Part shown: piece by piece, positions 8,228-15,829 of the stretch
Layout: every line of letters starts with the position of its first letter
How positions within the stretch are numbered: position 1 is the first letter of the stretch
NCBI GenBank assembly: GCA_046327755.1
Contig: JAXLXW010000002.1
Location: forward strand, 62,001 to 126,000
DNA length: 64,000 nucleotides
Source of the DNA: SCN-70-22 sp046327755
Lineage (GTDB): Bacteria; Gemmatimonadota; Gemmatimonadetes; Gemmatimonadales; Gemmatimonadaceae
Direction of reading: 5' to 3'
Program-made: the position numbers and the translations under genes
The notes under the pieces: model-generated
Database searches by the model: none
What the model was told of the DNA's origin: nothing
Seen by the model: only the letters and a program-made list of their open reading frames with translations

Positions 8228-10399
8228 TTACGGCGAGGACTGCAGCCGGCGGTAGAACTGGGCGACGCCGATCGCGTTGAACTGCGCCGGGTCGATCTCG
8301 TAGAACTCGTTGTCCAGGTAGCGCCCGGTCAGCGGGAAGTACGGCGGGGAGTCGACGTCGAGACAGGCGTCCTTCACGCGGTTCTCGGCGTACCCGGTGT
8401 AGCCGCCGGCGAAGGTCGCGGAGATGACGCGCTGAATCACGCCCCCAGCCTGGTTGATGCACCCGCCCGATGTCTGGGCGCTGTTCGGAGGAACCGGCGT
8501 GCACAGACGCCCGGCGTTCGGTCCCGAGCTCAGGGCCTCGACACCGAAGGTCGCGCTCGTGTTACTCACGCCAACCAGCGTGACCCCGTGCAGATAGAAG
8601 TCCTGGTCATTGTCGAAGAAGCGGGCGTTGGATGTCGCGGTTCCATTGACGAGTCGCGGGCGATTGATGTTGTTGTCGGCGATGTACAGGTTGCCCCCCG
8701 TGATGATCCCGAGGAGGTTCTGGCAGATGGGGAGCGACGCCGGGTTCGTCACATACGTCAGGTCGTCGATGAACTCGCCGTTTCCGGAGATGTAGAGCGT
8801 CGCGCGTCCGCGGAACTGGCCGCTGAGGTAGATGTCGCCGTTGACGTAGATGACGCCTTTCGAGTTCAGGTTCTGCGTGCGATGCACCGGCCAGAGGTAT
8901 GGCTCCTCCGCCGCCTGACGACGTGTGGTGCCGGCTGTGAAGAACGACGCGCCAAAGCCGGCCCACGCGCGCCACGAGCCGGTCTTGGTGACCGCCGTGA
9001 AGGTGGTGTCCTCTCCGCCGCGCTGGGCCGCATCCGGAAGGGTGTCGATCGACTGCCCTGCCGCGGCGGGATACGCGACGTAGATGCCTGGGCGCTCGAC
9101 GGGCATCAGGTACGGATCGCCCGCCAGGAAGCACCGCGGCGTGCCGGTCGAGTATGCGCTGCCGCTCTTCAGCAGGGCTGCCGAGTTTGCGGCGTACGAA
9201 GCGTTCGACGACTGGTAGTTCCTCAGGTAGGTGATCGCGGCCGCTCGCGTCCCCGGACGTCCGAGCGTGGCGACGGAGAGCGTGTCGATGAACCAGCGAT
9301 AGCGCTTGTTGAGTGTGTCATGCGCTGCGAGCGGCATGAACATCGCACGTGCGGGGGTTCCCATCATGTAGAACACGCCGCACTGGTTCTGCAACACGCT
9401 CTTGCTCACGGACGCCGCGCCCGCGAGGATGTTGTCGTAGCGCGTGCCGTTGGGGGTGCTCGCGCGCACGAAGGCGCTGTCGGTCCCGCCCGTCACGTAC
9501 GGTGACGCCGCCGCCCCAGTTACCCACGGGTTGCTGGTCGTCCCGCTGCGCGCTTCGAACACGCGGAAGTACCCCTCGGCCGGGCCGGTCAGGAATCCGT
9601 CGCCGTCCAGGTCGACTGCCGTGAATTCCATGCGCGCTTCACCGGTCGAGCCGATGGTCGCCGGCGGCGTGTAGGCCAGGTTGGCCGACGACGCATACCC
9701 CGGCATCCACGAGAGCTTGGCGACGGTCGGGAACGGGATGCGCGGAGCGCTGGGATAGCGGTGCCCCGCCGTCGGGTACTGCGCCGTCCCGGTCACCGTC
9801 GTCACCGCACTCACCGTGTCGGTGTACACGGGCCCCGGCGCCGACGAGCACGACTGCCAGTCCTGGTTGGAGTGCGCGCGACCACGGACGATTTCGCCGG
9901 TCGTGTAGCACCCCGGCGACCACCGATCGGTGAACATCGCGAAGCGCGCGAAGTTCTCCGCCTGAAGTTCGAGGCGTCGCACGTGGCGCGCGCCTCCGTT
10001 GTCGTACGCCACCGCCACCAACTCGACGAAGCGACCGTACTGTCCGGTCGAGTTTCCGCCCACGCCGGCATACAGGTCGACCTTCACCTTGGGCACCGCC
10101 GTCCCGCCGGCGTCCGTCACGTTCGATCCATTGAGGATCTGGACGTACAGCGAGTCGGGGAGCACGAACGTGGTGTCGGTCATCAACCGGCTCTTGCCCA
10201 GCGCCAGCGCCCACTCGGCCGCGTAGCGATAGTCACGCTCGCGATCGTAGAGCTTGGACAGGATCGCGGTGCCGCCGGCCATGTAGATGGCCGAGATGGC
10301 GAGCCCGCCTAACGCGAACGTGAAGACCATCGTCAGCATGAGCGCCGACCCTCGCCTCGCCCGCAGGCGCCGACGGAACTGGGAAATTCGCTGTCGCAT
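8228..10399 (-). CDS. large PilX-like minor pilin / pilus assembly protein
   Basis: This 723-residue protein starts with a basic stretch and one hydrophobic helix (RRGSALMLTMVFTFALGGLAISAIYMA), the PilX arrangement of an atypical class III leader, and continues with the 'AAEWALALGKSRL' type helix that follows in pilins. The rest is a long Ser/Thr/Gly/Asn-rich extracellular region with several Cys residues and repeated beta-strand signatures (GVIYVNGDIYLSGQF, GNLYIADNNINRP) like DUF4900 or right-handed helix proteins. It is the last of four pilin-type genes, 12 nt after the PilW-like gene. Inference: a minor pilin that helps initiate the pilus or pseudopilus, with an unusually large head domain. 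Classical PilX is about 150-200 residues, so this one is far longer. The exact role is uncertain. Confidence 0.7.
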   Translation of the reverse strand: MRQRISQFRRRLRARRGSALMLTMVFTFALGGLAISAIYMAGGTAILSKLYDRERDYRYAAEWALALGKSRLMTDTTFVLPDSLYVQILNGSNVTDAGGTAVPKVKVDLYAGVGGNSTGQYGRFVELVAVAYDNGGARHVRRLELQAENFARFAMFTDRWSPGCYTTGEIVRGRAHSNQDWQSCSSAPGPVYTDTVSAVTTVTGTAQYPTAGHRYPSAPRIPFPTVAKLSWMPGYASSANLAYTPPATIGSTGEARMEFTAVDLDGDGFLTGPAEGYFRVFEARSGTTSNPWVTGAAASPYVTGGTDSAFVRASTPNGTRYDNILAGAASVSKSVLQNQCGVFYMMGTPARAMFMPLAAHDTLNKRYRWFIDTLSVATLGRPGTRAAAITYLRNYQSSNASYAANSAALLKSGSAYSTGTPRCFLAGDPYLMPVERPGIYVAYPAAAGQSIDTLPDAAQRGGEDTTFTAVTKTGSWRAWAGFGASFFTAGTTRRQAAEEPYLWPVHRTQNLNSKGVIYVNGDIYLSGQFRGRATLYISGNGEFIDDLTYVTNPASLPICQNLLGIITGGNLYIADNNINRPRLVNGTATSNARFFDNDQDFYLHGVTLVGVSNTSATFGVEALSSGPNAGRLCTPVPPNSAQTSGGCINQAGGVIQRVISATFAGGYTGYAENRVKDACLDVDSPPYFPLTGRYLDNEFYEIDPAQFNAIGVAQFYRRLQSSP

Positions 10400-10411
10400 C
10401 GGTGGCTCTCC

Positions 10412-11614
10412 CTAGTGCGTGATCGTCCCGCTGACGCGCATGGACGAGTTGGCGGGTGAACAGTCCTGGGCGGCGACGCCGTACTGGAACGTCACGCCGG
10501 GCTGGAGGTCAAAGTCTTCCCACATGTAGCTGGCGGACTTGGAGCCCCCGATCTGGTCGATGGGCTCGTCCCACGGATTGCCGGCGATGCGGCGGTACAC
10601 CACGTAGCGCTCGACGTCCCGCTCGCCCGAACTCTCGTCCGACGATGCCGTCCAGGTCATCTGCACGCGGTCCACGCCGGAGACACTCACCATGGCCACC
10701 GTCGGCGCTCCAGGGTTGAGCGGGGTGTCGCCGCACGACGCGCGCTGCGAGAGGCCGATGTTCGCCAGCGACGTCTGCGAATTCACCGAGCGGACGAACG
10801 ACGTCGCCTTGTTCTGCAGGTTGTAGCCGTTGAAGACGCCATTCACCGAGACACTCACGGTGCGGATCGAGTCGGCAATGCTCCCCACGGCGTCCCAGTA
10901 GATGGGGAGGGCCGAGGTTGCGATCGAATCGATGACGCCAGATGGCAGGACGCGATTGTACTTGAAGAACGGCTGCGAGCCGGTGATGCGAATGCCGGTG
11001 GCGACGACGGAGATGGGACCGTTGTTCACGCGGCGCCACAACACGTACATGCTCGACGCCGACGGCTGTGACGAGTCCGCCGACACCCAATAGCTCACCG
11101 TCTCGGCGAGGGAGAGCGAGCGATCGTTCTTTCGATACGTGTAGTCAGGGTAATTCTTGCTCGACCACGGCAGCGTGACCGGCGACCCCGTCAGCATCGT
11201 GTAGGTGAGGTAGTCCGGGACGTTGGGATCGTAGTAGACCGCCTCGACGTCGGACGTGTCGTTGGCGACCAGGTCGGTGTTGAACGTCACGGCGTACGCG
11301 TGTGCCTGCACGATCTTGGGCTGGTTGCGCGGGATGCCCTGCGCGTTGTCCATCGGCTGCACGCCGATGCCGATGTTGCGCAGCTCGCGGTCCACGGTGT
11401 TCTGGGCGAAGCGCGCCGTCTGCTGCGCGTCGGTTCGCCCGACGTCCTGTTGCAGCTGCCGCACTTGCATGGTGAAGAACGGGACCGCGGCCGCGAAGAC
11501 GCCGATGGTGATCGTCAAGGTCAGCAGCAGCTCGCCCAGCGAGTATCCGGGACGTCTCCAGTCACTCGCCTGGTGCCGGCGTCGCGCTCGATCGGGTCGG
11601 TTGGTGACTCGCAT
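10412..11614 (-). CDS. PilW-like prepilin with C-terminal fibronectin III-like domain
   Basis: This 400-residue prepilin has the class III cleavage site RRPG|YSLGELLLTLTITIGVF near residues 21-40 (Gly -1, Glu +5), as needed for PilD-type peptidase processing and N-methylation. The remainder resembles PilW: QQTARFAQNTVDRELRNIGIGV after the helix. Residues about 300-400 add a fibronectin type III-like domain (APTVAMVSVSGVDRVQMTWT, then ERYVVYRRIAG, then FQYGVAAQDC). FN3 on a minor pilin is not the usual PilW layout and may serve adhesion. ATG 11614 is preceded by AGGAG that overlaps the TAG of the PilV-like gene, so the two are coupled. Confidence 0.8.
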   Translation of the reverse strand: MRVTNRPDRARRRHQASDWRRPGYSLGELLLTLTITIGVFAAAVPFFTMQVRQLQQDVGRTDAQQTARFAQNTVDRELRNIGIGVQPMDNAQGIPRNQPKIVQAHAYAVTFNTDLVANDTSDVEAVYYDPNVPDYLTYTMLTGSPVTLPWSSKNYPDYTYRKNDRSLSLAETVSYWVSADSSQPSASSMYVLWRRVNNGPISVVATGIRITGSQPFFKYNRVLPSGVIDSIATSALPIYWDAVGSIADSIRTVSVSVNGVFNGYNLQNKATSFVRSVNSQTSLANIGLSQRASCGDTPLNPGAPTVAMVSVSGVDRVQMTWTASSDESSGERDVERYVVYRRIAGNPWDEPIDQIGGSKSASYMWEDFDLQPGVTFQYGVAAQDCSPANSSMRVSGTITH

Positions 11615-11622
11615 GGAGGCTC

Positions 11623-12042
11623 CTAGAAGCGGGCGACCGCGGTCGTCTTCTTGACCGGCGTCGCCATGGCAGGGTGAGTGATCGTGACGGTGACCGTCTT
11701 GTAGGCGTACTGCGCCGAGAGCGTCTGGACGATCGTGGTGACCCGCTTGTAGTTCGGGTATCCAGCAATCGAGGTCTCCGTCCTCGCGAGCGTGTCCATC
11801 GACGTGTAGTTCCGCTCGGCCTTCACGCGCTCCACGCGCGCCGACGCCAGGTCGAGCGCATTGTTGAGCATCATCGAGTTGGCGTTGGAGCGGGCGTAGC
11901 GCCGCCCGTACTCCGCCATGCCGATCAGGCTGGTCCCGAGGATGGTCAACGCGACCATGACCTCGAGGAGCGAGATGCCACGACGCACCGCGCGGCGGCG
12001 CGGTGCGACTCGGGGCCCGGAACGCAGGGTGAGTACGCGCAT
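11623..12042 (-). CDS. PilV/GspI-type prepilin
   Basis: This 139-residue prepilin has the leader peptidase site RRG|ISLLEVMVALTILGTSL at residues 21-38 (Gly -1, Glu +5). It matches PilV/GspI minor pilins in the hydrophobic helix and in the following ALDLASARVERVKAERNY, where the 'A-x-x-x-ER' helix is typical. It is assembled into the pilus tip complex with PilW and PilX types. Its ATG (12042-12040) overlaps the TGA of the FimT-like gene in a TGATG junction, so translation is coupled. The length is in the family range. Confidence 0.85.
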   Translation of the reverse strand: MRVLTLRSGPRVAPRRRAVRRGISLLEVMVALTILGTSLIGMAEYGRRYARSNANSMMLNNALDLASARVERVKAERNYTSMDTLARTETSIAGYPNYKRVTTIVQTLSAQYAYKTVTVTITHPAMATPVKKTTAVARF

Positions 12043-12626
12043 CAGTTCATCCTCTTCCAGAGTGTCCCGTTGTATCGATAGCCATCGGCGCGCCCGGTGG
12101 CCTGCACCACGCGCACCAGTCGGAAGTCGGTGTTGGTGCCGCGACTCGACGTGAGGTAGACCTCGAGATCGGTGCTCGCGGCGCCGTCGCGGAGGAACTG
12201 AATCGCGGAGACGCCGAGGATCGTGCAGAGGTTGGAGCCGTAGATGGCGGGCGCCGCCATGCCGGCGTAGCTCGTGGGCGGGACGGCGAACTTCGCGCCG
12301 TCCTCGAGCGGGCGGATCATCTTGCGTTCGCCCGAGTCATACGTGCAGTTGTTGTTCGCGTCCTCCACGATCACCATCTGGCGCGCGGCGGCGTCGAATC
12401 CAACCACGACGTTGGTTTGCCGCATGATCGCGTTGCGCTCGGCGGACTGCAGCACGGTGCGAACGGTCCGCATCGCCGCGTCGGCCCGGTACTTCTCGTA
12501 GTTGAGACGCGGCACGGCCATCCCGGCGATGATACTGACCATGATGAGCACCACCGTCAGTTCCAGGATGGTGTACCCACGGCGCCGCGCCGAGCCTAAC
12601 GATCGTTTGTGTTTGAATCGTCTCAT
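12042..12626 (-). CDS. FimT/GspH-type prepilin
   Basis: This 194-residue protein has the cleavage motif RRRG|YTILELTVVLIMVSIIAG at residues 15-33 (Gly -1, Glu +5). A pseudopilin segment follows, VPRLNYEKYRADAAMRTVRT, then the GspH/FimT pattern LQSAERNAIMRQTNVVVGFD and a calcium-like loop DANNNCTYDSGE. It is the first gene of the minus-strand pilin operon. I start it at MRRFKHKRSL (ATG 12626) because the longer frame only adds unconserved sequence. The octamer CGTTAGGC falls in the leader. The role is inferred: priming of type IV pilus or type II-like pseudopilus assembly. Confidence 0.82.
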   Translation of the reverse strand: MRRFKHKRSLGSARRRGYTILELTVVLIMVSIIAGMAVPRLNYEKYRADAAMRTVRTVLQSAERNAIMRQTNVVVGFDAAARQMVIVEDANNNCTYDSGERKMIRPLEDGAKFAVPPTSYAGMAAPAIYGSNLCTILGVSAIQFLRDGAASTDLEVYLTSSRGTNTDFRLVRVVQATGRADGYRYNGTLWKRMN

Positions 12627-12883
12627 GCCTTCTCTCCCGGGGGGGCGGCGGTGTATCACATTCGGACCGCGATCTCGCGCACAAGTGCTGAATCCACATG
12701 GCCTTGCAGCTGCTTGTGGGACGACGGTGCCCTGAAAAGGTTTCGAACCCGGGGGAACCGTGCCGTCACGTGACGGGTGCGAACCGTAAGAAAGTGCGAG
12801 GACGTTCCGCAGCCGTGACTGCGCCAGCCTGTCACGCGTCCTTTCGACATGGGGTTCGTCACCTTTTTCTCCGTCCCGACACC
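12627..12883. other. divergent regulatory region between pilin operon and AraC-type regulator
   Basis: A 257-nt non-coding gap between the divergent FimT-like (-) and AraC-type (+) genes. It holds a short G-run (12639-12645), A/T-rich words such as AAGAAAGTG and CCTTTTTCTCC, and a CACGTG palindrome (12769-12774 region). No convincing -35/-10 pair could be fixed. It is the natural place for the promoters of both units. Confidence 0.4.
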
Positions 12884-13783
12884 GTGAGCATCGTCGCCGC
12901 ACTGGTCCCGAATCCGGTGCGCCTGTTCCGTCTCCGCGGCGCCCTGCGCCACTACCACTCCGTCGAGCCCTGCGCCGACTGGGCGGCGGTGACGCTGCTG
13001 TGCGAACGCCACCCGGTTCAGCTGGCGGTTCTGGACGTCTTCGCCACGGGGGGGCTCTCCCTGGAGCCGCTCCGGCACCTCAAGCGTCGCTTCCCGGGAT
13101 TGACGACCGTCGCCTACGTCACGGTCACCCCAGAGAACGCCCGGGACCTGTTCGACCTGGGACGAGCCGGCGTGGACGCGCTGATCGTGGCCGACCAGGA
13201 GGACGACCCGACGACGATTGCCGCCGTCGTGGAGCAGGCCCAGGCGCGCAGCGTGGCCTCCCGGCTCCGCGTGGCCCTCGCCCACGCACGCCCGACCGTA
13301 CGCGACGCCGTCATGCTGGCGGTCACGCGCGCCCACGAGCGGCTGACGACCGAGACGCTGGCCGAAACGCTGTCCCTGTCCCGGCGTGTCCTTGCCAAGC
13401 ACCTCGAGCAGGCGTCGCTCCCCTCGCCGCAACGCCTCATCACCTGGGGACGACTGGTGATCGCGGCGCACCTGCTGGAGGACCCGCACCGAAGCGCCGA
13501 CCGGATCGCCCTCGCCCTCCATTTCCCCTCAGGGAGCGCCTTCCGCAACACCTGCCAGCGTTACCTGCACGCGACCCCGTCAGAGATCCGGGCGCGCGGC
13601 GGGGCGACGTTCGTGATGGATGCGATGCTGCGCGATACGACCACCGACGGGGGAGACGAGGGGGAGTCGGTCGCGGGCGACGGTGATCTCGCCGCCGTCA
13701 TGGGGTCGCGCGCCCCGAGCGCGGAGCAGGAGCAGGCGCTCTCCCCCGCCCCCCACGATTCGGTCGAGCCTACCGACCTGTAG
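12884..13783 (+). CDS. AraC-family regulator with degenerate receiver-like domain
   Basis: This 299-residue protein has an N-terminal half with the alternating strand/helix pattern of a response-regulator receiver (LAVLDVFATGGLSLEPLRHL, then LTTVAYVTVT, then AGVDALIVADQ). It keeps the central Asp but lacks a recognisable acidic pair at the start and the usual Lys after strand 5. The C-terminal half is an AraC-type double helix-turn-helix (TTETLAETLSLSRRVLAKHL; later SADRIALALHFPSGSAFRNT). The last 45 residues are acidic and disordered. I choose GTG 12884 (VSIVAALVP) rather than the upstream ATG 12698, which lies in the regulatory gap. Its divergent position suggests control of the pilin operon; this is an inference. 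Confidence 0.75.
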   Translation: MSIVAALVPNPVRLFRLRGALRHYHSVEPCADWAAVTLLCERHPVQLAVLDVFATGGLSLEPLRHLKRRFPGLTTVAYVTVTPENARDLFDLGRAGVDALIVADQEDDPTTIAAVVEQAQARSVASRLRVALAHARPTVRDAVMLAVTRAHERLTTETLAETLSLSRRVLAKHLEQASLPSPQRLITWGRLVIAAHLLEDPHRSADRIALALHFPSGSAFRNTCQRYLHATPSEIRARGGATFVMDAMLRDTTTDGGDEGESVAGDGDLAAVMGSRAPSAEQEQALSPAPHDSVEPTDL

Positions 13784-13833
13784 CGGGCACTCCCCTTCGT
13801 CTGGACGCGCCGTCCCTGTCGCGGCCCCTCCGG

Positions 13834-14472
13834 CTACGGATCCGGCGCCACGGCGAGCCGAAGGAACTCCTCGCGCGTGCGCGCGTCGTCGCGGAAGCAC
13901 CCCACCAGCGCCGACGTGAGCGTCTTCGAGTTCTGCTTCTCCACCCCGCGCATCATCATGCACAGGTGGTACGCCTCGATCACCACCCCCACCCCCTGCG
14001 GCGCCAGCACCTCCTGGATCGCCCCCGCTATCTCCCCCGTCAGCCGCTCCTGCACTTGCAGCCGGCGGGCAAACATGTCGACGATCCGCGGCAGCTTGCT
14101 CAACCCCACAATCTTGCCATTCGGGATGTAGGCGATGTGCGCCTTCCCGAAGAACGGCAGCATGTGGTGCTCGCACATCGAGTACAGCTCGATGTCGCGC
14201 ACCATCACCATGTTCTCGTGCGCCTCGGCAAAGACCCCCTCGCCCACGACATCGGCCAAGCGCAGCCGGTAGCCATGCGTGAGGAAGTCCATCGCCCGCG
14301 CCACCCGGTGCGGCGTGCGCAGCAGCCCCTCGCGATCCGGATCCTCGCCTAGAAGCTCCAGCTGACGCCGCACCAGCGGCGCGTATCCGGCGATCTCGAT
14401 GTGCCGCTCGTCGTCCCCGGGATAGGGGGCGCGAGCAGCGCTCGTGGTTGGAAGGCGATCGAAGTCCGTCAT
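13834..14472 (-). CDS. folE: GTP cyclohydrolase I
   Basis: This 212-residue FolE converts GTP to 7,8-dihydroneopterin triphosphate, the first step of folate/pterin synthesis. The signature segments are present: VMVRDIELYSMCEHHMLPFFGKAHIAYIPNG with the zinc ligands Cys and His (S-M-C-E-H-H) near residue 95, GLSKLPRIVDMFARRLQVQERLT near 127, and AYHLCMMMRGVEKQNS with the second zinc Cys near 166. The start at MTDFDRLPTT (ATG 14472) was preferred over the upstream M because those 18 residues are not family-like. It is divergent from coaE, with 109 nt between the starts. Confidence 0.97.
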   Translation of the reverse strand: MTDFDRLPTTSAARAPYPGDDERHIEIAGYAPLVRRQLELLGEDPDREGLLRTPHRVARAMDFLTHGYRLRLADVVGEGVFAEAHENMVMVRDIELYSMCEHHMLPFFGKAHIAYIPNGKIVGLSKLPRIVDMFARRLQVQERLTGEIAGAIQEVLAPQGVGVVIEAYHLCMMMRGVEKQNSKTLTSALVGCFRDDARTREEFLRLAVAPDP

Positions 14473-14581
14473 GCAGAATGCACCGTGCGAATGCCGGTTG
14501 CGCGTGAGGGCAGGAAGGGTGAACATGCCCCGTCTCCCACCGCACGTACAGGCGCGAATCCCTCACACGCCGCCGAGCCAC

Positions 14582-15223
14582 ATGCCGGCACGCAACCGCT
14601 CCATGCTCGTCGCCGCCCTCACGGGGAACATCGCCAGCGGGAAGTCGACCGTTGCCGCCGAACTCGTAGCGCACGGCGCGTGGCTGGTCGACGCCGATCG
14701 TCTTGCCCGCGACGTCGTCGCGCCGGGCACCCCGGGGTTGGCGGCGATCGTCGCACGATGGGGGGAGTCGATTCTGACGCCAGACGGGACGCTGGACCGG
14801 GCGTCGCTCAGGCGCGTGGTCTTCGCCAGCGAGACGGAACGCCTGGCGCTGAACGCGATCGTGCATCCGCGCGTCGAGTCGCTGCGCCGCGAGCGCGTCG
14901 CGGAGGCACGCTCGGCCGGCGCGACCATCGTGGTCTGCGACATCCCGCTCCTCTTCGAGACGGGGCGCAACCTCGACGGGGCCTTCGATGCGATCATCCT
15001 CGTCACGGCGCCGCGCGACGTGCGCCTCGCACGCCTGATGGAGCACCGGGGGCTCTCGCGCGACGACGCGGAACGCATGATGGCCGCGCAGTGGCCGGAG
15101 GAAGCGAAGCGCGCGCGCGCCGACTGCGTGATCGAAAACGGCGGATCGCTCGAGGCGATGCGCACGCAGGTCGAGTCGTGCTGGCAAACGCTTCTCGCGC
15201 GCGCGGCAGCGACGCCCGCGTGA
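14582..15223 (+). CDS. coaE: dephospho-CoA kinase
   Basis: This 213-residue CoaE phosphorylates dephospho-CoA in the last step of CoA synthesis. It has the P-loop AALTGNIASGKSTVA near residue 11, the DADRLARDVVAPG segment near 38, HPRVESLRRER near 101 and the CDIPLLFETG motif near 122. The C-terminal LMEHRGLSRDDAERMMAAQ helix is also typical. The start is ambiguous between ATG 14582 (MPARNRSM) and ATG 14603 (MLVAALTGN); neither has a clear Shine-Dalgarno sequence. The gene is followed after 89 nt by gcvH, which has its own promoter. Confidence 0.95.
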   Translation: MPARNRSMLVAALTGNIASGKSTVAAELVAHGAWLVDADRLARDVVAPGTPGLAAIVARWGESILTPDGTLDRASLRRVVFASETERLALNAIVHPRVESLRRERVAEARSAGATIVVCDIPLLFETGRNLDGAFDAIILVTAPRDVRLARLMEHRGLSRDDAERMMAAQWPEEAKRARADCVIENGGSLEAMRTQVESCWQTLLARAAATPA

Positions 15224-15242
15224 GCGCGGCGGCTCGAATTTC

Positions 15243-15272
15243 TTGACAACGACTTTCGGCGCCCGGTAGACT
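15243..15272 (+). promoter_or_regulatory. sigma70-type promoter for gcvH
   Basis: TTGACA at 15243-15248, an 18-nt spacer and TAGACT at 15267-15272. The predicted transcript starts about 33 nt before the gcvH start codon. This is the best -35/-10 pair in the window, and its -10 form (TAGA-C-T) recurs upstream of other genes here. Confidence 0.65.
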
Positions 15273-15312
15273 TCGCGCGCACCCCTTACCCACCTGCACC
15301 CTCCGGGCTCAC

Positions 15313-15702
15313 GTGTCCAACATCCCGAGCGATCTCCTCTATACGTCGGATCACGAGTACCTCAAGGCGACCGGCGACGCCGACGTATACGCGGTCGGCA
15401 TCACTCAATACGCGCAGGACCAGCTCGGCGACATCGTCTTCGTCGAGCTCCCGCGCGTGGGCTCGACCTACGGCGCCCACGACACCTTCGGCACCATCGA
15501 GGCCGTGAAGGCGGTCTCCGAGCTCTTCTCGCCCGTGTCCGGCGAGGTGACCGAGGTCAACGGCGCCCTCGACGGCGACCCGGGCGCGATCAACCGCGAC
15601 CCTTACGGCGACGGCTGGATGATCAAGATCAAGCTCTCCGACCCGTCGCAGAAAGCCTCGCTCCTCGACGCCGCCGCGTACGCGAAGCACATCGGCGAGT
15701 AG
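15313..15702 (+). CDS. gcvH: glycine cleavage system H protein
   Basis: This 129-residue lipoyl carrier shuttles the aminomethyl group between the P and T proteins. It has the expected DHEYLKATGD start, GITQYAQDQLGDIVFVELP, and the lipoylation segment GTIEAVKAVSELFSPVSGEV, where the Lys of E-A-V-K-A is modified. It ends in the usual D-P-Y-G-D-G-W-M-I-K-I motif. The start is GTG at 15313, placed by alignment to the family N-terminus. It is convergent with gcvP across a terminator. The required lipoylation could come from the LipM-type protein at 18.9 kb. Confidence 0.97.
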   Translation: MSNIPSDLLYTSDHEYLKATGDADVYAVGITQYAQDQLGDIVFVELPRVGSTYGAHDTFGTIEAVKAVSELFSPVSGEVTEVNGALDGDPGAINRDPYGDGWMIKIKLSDPSQKASLLDAAAYAKHIGE

Positions 15703-15768
15703 TACAAGACGGAGGCCGAGCGCCTCCCGCTCCACGTTAGGCTCCGGCGCGCGGCAGGCACGAAAGAG

Positions 15769-15829
15769 GAAGGGCGGCGACCCCTCGCGGATCGCCGCCC
15801 TTCTCTCGTCTTCTCGTCTTCCCGTCCCC
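15769..15829. terminator. bidirectional terminator plus short GTCTTCTC repeat between gcvH and gcvP
   Basis: A 12-bp perfect stem (arms 15769-15780 and 15792-15803, core AAGGGCGGCGA) with an 11-nt loop lies between two convergent genes. It runs directly into a pyrimidine-rich tract of TCGTCTTC units (15803-15829), which belongs to the dispersed repeat family described under findings. Confidence 0.75.
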
